NCBI GenBank assembly: GCA_026391005.1
Contig: JAPLEV010000049.1
Coordinates: 62,001-126,000 of the forward strand
Reading direction: 5' to 3'
DNA: 64,000 nt
Source: Flavobacteriia bacterium
GTDB taxonomy: Bacteria > Bacteroidota > Bacteroidia > Flavobacteriales_D > Crocinitomicaceae
Of this stretch, positions 59,786 through 64,000 are shown piece by piece (position 1 is the first letter of the stretch; the number at the start of each line of letters is the position of its first letter). The notes beneath the pieces are model-generated. The model saw nothing but the letters and a program-made list of their open reading frames with translations, made no database searches and was not told where the DNA came from. The position numbers and the translations under genes were made by a program.

Positions 59786-61153
59786 ATGAAAAAAGCTACT
59801 AACAAATCAGCACATTTACTAATTATAACACTAGCATATCTGCTAATCATCTCATCAGTTTTTGCTCAAGCACCACAAAAGATGAGTTACCAAGCTGTGA
59901 TTAGAAATACGAGTGGTGCACTTGTATCCTCTACATCAGTAGGTATGCAAATAAGTATATTGCAAGGTTCTGTGGCTGGAACAGCTGTTTATGCTGAAAC
60001 TCAAACACCAATTACAAATGCCAATGGCTTGGTAAGTATAGAAATAGGAACCGGAACTGTTATTACGGGCACCTTTGCAGGAATCAACTGGGCCAATGGC
60101 CCTTACTTCATTAAATCCGAAACTGACCCAGCAGGTGCAGCAAATTATACCATAACAGGCACGAGCGAATTAATGAGTGTGCCTTATGCTTTGTTTTCAG
60201 CCAATGGAATAAACAGCGGAAATGCCGCAGGAAACACCCCTTATTGGAATGGTTCTCAATGGGTGGTGAATGGCAACAATTTTTATAATAATGGAACAAA
60301 CCTAGGAATAGGGACCACAAGCCCTAATGCTTCTGCCATTGCGGAAATGAATTCTACCACCCAAGGTTTTTTACCGCCAAGAATGACCACTGATCAGCGT
60401 GATGCCATCGCTTCACCAGCAACTGGTTTAACAATTTACAATACAACTGTTAATTGTTTGCAGTGGTGGAACGGTTCCCTTTGGTACGATGGCTGTGGAA
60501 ACAATTTGCCTCCTACACCGTCCGGGCAATATCCTGCAGGTTCCGTCTTTTGTTTGAACCCAACCATAGTGATTGATGTCAGTAACCCAACTACAGGACG
60601 TGTTTGGATGGACCGTAATTTAGGCGCTACGCAAGTAGCTACCTCAATTGCCGACCCCGATGCCTATGGCGATTTATACCAATGGGGTAGAAGAAGCGAT
60701 GGCCACCAGTGCCGCACTTCGCCAACTACAAGTACCCTAAGTTCCATAGACCAACCGGCAAATGGCAGTTTTATTTTAGCACCCAACTCACCTTATAATT
60801 GGCGCAACCCTCAAAATTCGAATCTTTGGCAGGGGGTAAATGGCGTAAATAACCCTTGTCCTGGTGGCTACCGTTTACCCACCGATGCTGAAATCGATGC
60901 AGAGCGCTTGAGTTGGAGCCAAAGTAACGGCCAGGCTGCTTTTGCCTCTCCCCTCAAATGGACCTCGGCTGGAGCCCGTTGGTTTAATAGCGGTTTGGTG
61001 GACTTTGTTGGGAACTATGGCCGCTATTGGACCAGTACCATTAGTAGCACAAATAATAATAATTCGCGCTTATTGTACTTCGGAATTAACATTGCCCTAA
61101 CGGCTCACGATGTCCGTGCCCTTGGTCAGTCTATACGTTGCCTCAAGGATTAA
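59786..61153 (+). CDS. Secreted protein with FISUMP (Fibrobacter major paralogous) domain
   Basis: A 455-residue protein with a signal peptide (~1-27, ending SVFAQ). Residues ~28-150 are a domain shared with the gene at 61773 ([64 protein letters not shown]). After a variable middle with GTTSPNASAIAEMNST, the C-terminus (~270-455) is a FISUMP domain: GRVWMDRNLGATQVA, DAYGDLYQWGRRSDGH, CPGGYRLPTDAE and RYWTSTIS...SIRC. Function unknown; family size in relatives suggests surface or extracellular proteins. Confidence 0.85.
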   Translation: MKKATNKSAHLLIITLAYLLIISSVFAQAPQKMSYQAVIRNTSGALVSSTSVGMQISILQGSVAGTAVYAETQTPITNANGLVSIEIGTGTVITGTFAGINWANGPYFIKSETDPAGAANYTITGTSELMSVPYALFSANGINSGNAAGNTPYWNGSQWVVNGNNFYNNGTNLGIGTTSPNASAIAEMNSTTQGFLPPRMTTDQRDAIASPATGLTIYNTTVNCLQWWNGSLWYDGCGNNLPPTPSGQYPAGSVFCLNPTIVIDVSNPTTGRVWMDRNLGATQVATSIADPDAYGDLYQWGRRSDGHQCRTSPTTSTLSSIDQPANGSFILAPNSPYNWRNPQNSNLWQGVNGVNNPCPGGYRLPTDAEIDAERLSWSQSNGQAAFASPLKWTSAGARWFNSGLVDFVGNYGRYWTSTISSTNNNNSRLLYFGINIALTAHDVRALGQSIRCLKD

Positions 61154-61278
61154 TACTAAATTTATCTCACGCATTTTGCTTGTGCAGGAACTACCCATAA
61201 ATTGTGCAAAAATGAATTAAACTTTCCATTTATAAATTACAACAAAGTATATTTAAACGTAAATAAAACCAAAATCAG

Positions 61279-61767
61279 ATGAAAAAAACCAATATAATAC
61301 GCCTTTTAATACTGACAATTGGACTATCCTGTTCAGACTTTGCGCAAGCCCAACAATCGTCCAATTCCGCGGGCGGAGATGCCACGGGAAACGGAGGATC
61401 TGTAGCTTACAGCGTGGGGCAGATAGTTTACACGACTCATACAGGGTCAACAGGTTCTGTAGCCCAAGGAGTCCAGCAAGCCTATGTAATATCTTCTGTT
61501 GGAATTAATGAAACCGAATTAAACAGCTCCCTTTCGTTATTTCCAAATCCTATTGTAGATAATTTAACCTTGCAAATAAGCGATTTCAACAAGGAGAAGT
61601 TATCGTATCTTCTCTTTGATACGGAAGGTAAATTATTAACCAATGGACAAGTAATAGCAAAGCTAACTCAAATAAACACAGCAAGTTTGCCCCCTGCTAC
61701 TTACTTCATTAAAGTCCTAAACCAAGAAAATAAACAAGTTGAATCATTTAAAATTATTAAAAACTAA
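61279..61767 (+). CDS. Small secreted protein with T9SS type A sorting domain
   Basis: A 162-residue protein: signal peptide (~1-25), a short conserved region ([20 protein letters not shown] and [19 protein letters not shown]) and a T9SS C-terminal domain from [16 protein letters not shown] onwards, ending SFKIIKN. It is almost only a signal, a linker and a sorting domain, so the cargo part is very small. The next gene starts 5 bp after its stop, and both are likely co-transcribed. Confidence 0.85.
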   Translation: MKKTNIIRLLILTIGLSCSDFAQAQQSSNSAGGDATGNGGSVAYSVGQIVYTTHTGSTGSVAQGVQQAYVISSVGINETELNSSLSLFPNPIVDNLTLQISDFNKEKLSYLLFDTEGKLLTNGQVIAKLTQINTASLPPATYFIKVLNQENKQVESFKIIKN

Positions 61768-61772
61768 AAACA

Positions 61773-62816
61773 ATGAAAAAGATAATTATAATTTGTGCAA
61801 CAATATTTATGACAGCAAGTGTCTTCGCTCAAGCGCCTCAAAAAATTAGCTATCAAGCTGTGGTTCGTAACAGTAGTAATGCATTAATAACATCTGCATC
61901 AGTAGGTATACAAATAAGTATATTGCAAGGTTCTGCAGCTGGAACAGCTGTTTATGTAGAAACGCAAACGCCAAGTACCAACACCAATGGCTTGGTAAGT
62001 ATAGAAATCGGAGGAGGAACAGTTGTATCTGGTAATTTTTCCACTATCAACTGGGCCAATGGTCCTTACTTCATTAAAACCGAAACCGACCCAACAGGCG
62101 GCACTGCTTATACAATAGTTGGCACAAACGAATTAATGAGTGTGCCTTATGCTTTGTTTAGTGCTAATGGAACACCTGGTCCGGCAGGCCCTCAGGGCCC
62201 AGCGGGAACCAATGGAACGAACGGCGCTCAAGGTCCTATCGGAGCAACCGGTCCAGCAGGGGCCCAAGGTCCAACGGGCGCAACAGGTCCGGCAGGGGCC
62301 CAAGGACCTCAAGGATTGCCAGGAAGTGGTGGTTTTACCCATTATATCGGCGAACTCTTTGGCGGTGGTATTGTGATCTCAGTTTGGAAAGAAAATGGAG
62401 TAGAGAAAGGGTTAATTGCATCTTTGGTTGATTTAACCACTTCTGCAAATTATAGCAATATTCAAACAACAATCATTGGACCTACTGCTCAAAGTCCATT
62501 TGATGGACAAACAAATACCACCGCTGTAGTCAATCAGGGGGCTACGGTAGGCGCATCTTATTTATGCAATAATTATTCATCCGGTGGATTCAATGATTGG
62601 TATTTGCCCGCTATTTGGGAGCTCAACCAATGTTACAACGCAGCATTCATTGTAAATACTGTATTAGGTGCAACAAATGGCTTTAAGTTATCCTATTACT
62701 GGAGCTCTACAGAAAGTAGTGGTTCCAATGCATGGTGCCATAATTTTAGCGGCGGTACGTCGGTCTTTGACAGTAAATTATTTGCGTATAGTGTTCGGGC
62801 CGTACGGAGAATTTAA
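61773..62816 (+). CDS. Secreted protein with collagen-like repeats and DUF1566 domain
   Basis: A 347-residue protein. Signal peptide (~1-19); residues ~20-132 match the N-terminal domain of the product at 59786; residues ~133-187 are about 18 Gly-X-Y triplets of collagen type ([23 protein letters not shown]); residues ~190-347 are a DUF1566-type domain ([56 protein letters not shown]). Collagen-like stretches form trimeric stalks in bacterial surface proteins. It shares the operon with the short T9SS protein. Confidence 0.85.
   Translation: MKKIIIICATIFMTASVFAQAPQKISYQAVVRNSSNALITSASVGIQISILQGSAAGTAVYVETQTPSTNTNGLVSIEIGGGTVVSGNFSTINWANGPYFIKTETDPTGGTAYTIVGTNELMSVPYALFSANGTPGPAGPQGPAGTNGTNGAQGPIGATGPAGAQGPTGATGPAGAQGPQGLPGSGGFTHYIGELFGGGIVISVWKENGVEKGLIASLVDLTTSANYSNIQTTIIGPTAQSPFDGQTNTTAVVNQGATVGASYLCNNYSSGGFNDWYLPAIWELNQCYNAAFIVNTVLGATNGFKLSYYWSSTESSGSNAWCHNFSGGTSVFDSKLFAYSVRAVRRI
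62169..62334 (+). repeat. Collagen-like Gly-X-Y coding repeat
   Basis: Tandem 9-bp units (GGN-CCN-GCN and variants) with an imperfect 36-bp higher-order repeat (GCAACAGGTCCGGCAGGGGC type). It codes for about 18 Gly-X-Y triplets and creates a GC-rich island in otherwise AT-rich DNA. Confidence 0.75.
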
Positions 62817-63081
62817 GCCATTCAAAAACACGCTAATCCTTTGCCAAGGTTTACGTCCTCAATCGAGTAAATGGCTTTACGGTCATTGTATTAAGGCTTA
62901 GCATCATTTAAGGTGAATGTCTTTATTTGCCTTACCTTCGCGCCAAATTAAGGTTATGATTATGTTATTTTCGAACCTTGTCGAGTAATTAGAGTAGGAT
63001 AGGGGGTGAAAATTCTCATACCTTTAATTTTATAATTGTGCTTCATCCCATGAGAAGGATAAAGCTTGATACTATTTTTAT

Positions 63082-63534
63082 ATGAAACGCATCAACGAAT
63101 ACAAAAAAGTTTTTGAAATTGAAAACGAAATCGATCTAACAGCATTAAAATTGACCTACCGAAAGCTGGTGAAGCAATGGCACCCTGACAAGTTTCAAGA
63201 GGGAGATCCATTAAGAGAGGAAGCAACGATTAAAGGGCAACAAGTGGTTGATGGCTACCATTTTTTAGTGAGTATTGCTCCAGAAACAAAAGCGGCAAAT
63301 TTGGCTGAATATACCACTACCGTGAATGAAAGTGGCATCGCAGATTTTAAACACAAAGGACTTTTATTAGAGATTACCTTCACTGATGGTTCGACCTATG
63401 AATATTTTGGTGTGAATGCTAATGTGTATAAAAAGTTGATTAATTCAGATAAGCAAGTTCGTTTTGCCAAACGTTTTATCTACGATAGTTACTTGTATCG
63501 AAAATCAAAAAAAGCAACGGAAGGAGAAGGCTAA
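63082..63534 (+). CDS. J-domain and KTSC domain fusion protein
   Basis: A 150-residue protein. Residues ~5-65 are a DnaJ-like J-domain with the HPD tripeptide in KQWHPDKF (about residue 34), able to stimulate an Hsp70. Residues ~90-140 are a KTSC domain (GLLLEITFTDGSTYEYFGVN; then VYKKLINSDK and FAKRFIYDSYLYRK). KTSC domains are often found next to nucleases or helicases, with unclear function. The region upstream (~265 bp) has no gene. Confidence 0.75.
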   Translation: MKRINEYKKVFEIENEIDLTALKLTYRKLVKQWHPDKFQEGDPLREEATIKGQQVVDGYHFLVSIAPETKAANLAEYTTTVNESGIADFKHKGLLLEITFTDGSTYEYFGVNANVYKKLINSDKQVRFAKRFIYDSYLYRKSKKATEGEG

Positions 63535-63643
63535 TGTCTTGGAATAATAAGGAAGTTCTTTTTTAACCACTTTGCTTATTTGATCAAGAAAAAGCGGCGA
63601 TTGCTTTATGAAATAGTGCTTGTACGCTAAAAAATAGCTTACT

Positions 63644-64000
63644 TTATTCTCTTACACACCTAACATTGAACCCCATGATCCAATTGGTACTTCGATTTAC
63701 TAGCCTTCCTGACGAGTATGGGCACGGTAGATTTTCATCAAAGAATAAACTCACATAAGGCGTAGACTCTCCAATTGGTGATTGATACGCCCAGAAACAG
63801 ATGTCTTCACCAAGTCCGCCACAGCCAACATCTCTCCATCCGGCTGCTTGGAAATTTAATCCAATAGTATTGGATCCCACAAAACCATTCGTCCAACCTT
63901 CTGAACTGAAAGCATCTATTAAGTTCTTTTCAGATAGAAATAGTTGGTTTTCCAATGTTGCCCAATCTCCTTCTGTTGGCAAGCGCCACCCTTCCGGTGC
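63644..64000 (-). CDS. FISUMP-domain protein, C-terminal part (cut by window edge)
   Basis: An open frame enters from the right edge (first visible residues APEGWRLPTEGDWATLEN) and ends at 63644. It has the C-terminal half of a FISUMP domain: GLNFQAAGWRDVG, CFWAYQSPIGESTPYV, VNRSTNWIMGFNVRCVRE. The N-terminus, and any signal peptide, lie outside the window. It is the second FISUMP domain within 5 kb and on the opposite strand. Confidence 0.8.
   Translation of the reverse strand, partial: APEGWRLPTEGDWATLENQLFLSEKNLIDAFSSEGWTNGFVGSNTIGLNFQAAGWRDVGCGGLGEDICFWAYQSPIGESTPYVSLFFDENLPCPYSSGRLVNRSTNWIMGFNVRCVRE

Noticed and set aside
62133-62376. Additional frames over the collagen-like region, rich in Gln/Pro or Cys/Arg
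   Set aside because: Shadows of the Gly-X-Y repeat; no start context and no known domain.
1-64000. CRISPR array
   Set aside because: No set of regularly spaced repeats with unique spacers; the only regular arrays are coding repeats (rpsB, collagen-like) and the 12-bp unit near tRNA-His.

Overview
The window is chromosomal DNA from a member of the Bacteroidota, most likely order Flavobacteriales (a Crocinitomicaceae/Cryomorphaceae-like marine or freshwater lineage; the family level is a guess). Evidence: AT-rich DNA; many promoters with the phylum's TAnnTTTG -7 element and no Shine-Dalgarno sites; type IX secretion (T9SS) cargo with SprB repeats and C-terminal sorting domains; a PorV2/PorU2 pair; a TonB-dependent receptor with an N-terminal carboxypeptidase-like domain; the gene order rplM-rpsI-rpsB-tsf; and a bacterial carotenoid cluster. 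There is no phage, insertion sequence or CRISPR array, and most of the window is ordinary core genome.

Layout. 1-4.3 kb: surface and exported proteins (a cut T9SS-type protein, a lipoprotein, a beta-barrel protein, a SprB-repeat protein). 4.4-6.6 kb: an aconitase gene broken by an internal deletion plus frameshift. 6.7-10.4 kb: CoA-transferase, GNAT acetyltransferase and a secreted subtilase. 10.5-16.9 kb: housekeeping genes (LptF/G-type permease, tgt, glycosyltransferase, ECF sigma factor, rsmG, apaG, folC). 16.9-18.8 kb: an exbB-exbD-tonB-like energy-transduction operon running into folC. 18.9-22.5 kb: amino-acid dehydrogenase, anmK, acyl-CoA dehydrogenase. 22.5-28.1 kb: a seven-gene photoprotection operon (sigma factor, crtI, crtB, idi, a PTPS/QueD-like enzyme, photolyase, bcp) behind a nested palindromic operator. 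28.1-31.6 kb: threonine and tyrosine breakdown (SDR-type threonine dehydrogenase, hmgA, hppD). 31.6-36.7 kb: translation genes (frr, pyrH, rluF, tsf, rpsB, rpsI, rplM). 36.8-39.6 kb: enoyl-CoA hydratase, coiled-coil membrane protein, purS, pssA. 39.8-46 kb: porV2-porU2. 46-53 kb: SpoIIE phosphatase, LpxD-like acyltransferase, rpmE, Sua5, response regulator, TonB-dependent receptor.

53.1-58.2 kb holds two tRNA genes (His, Asp), each followed by partial duplications of its own 3' end and terminator. The tRNA-Asp repeats surround a small lipoprotein gene and a GIY-YIG nuclease gene; the nuclease gene is itself framed by ~53-bp direct repeats. This is the most unusual part of the window and looks like a small tRNA-associated nuclease element. 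58.2-64 kb is a lineage-specific region of small secreted proteins, including paralogous proteins ending in FISUMP or DUF1566 domains, one with a collagen-like Gly-X-Y stretch, and a protein joining a J-domain to a KTSC domain.

How the genes work together: the crt operon joins pigment synthesis, UV-damage repair and peroxide removal under one sigma factor and one putative operator. HppD and HmgA form consecutive steps of tyrosine breakdown, next to an unlinked-strand threonine dehydrogenase. PorU2/PorV2 and the several SprB/T9SS cargo proteins belong to the same secretion machinery. Many start codons were moved from the longest open frame to the first ATG/GTG/TTG that lies downstream of a -7 element.
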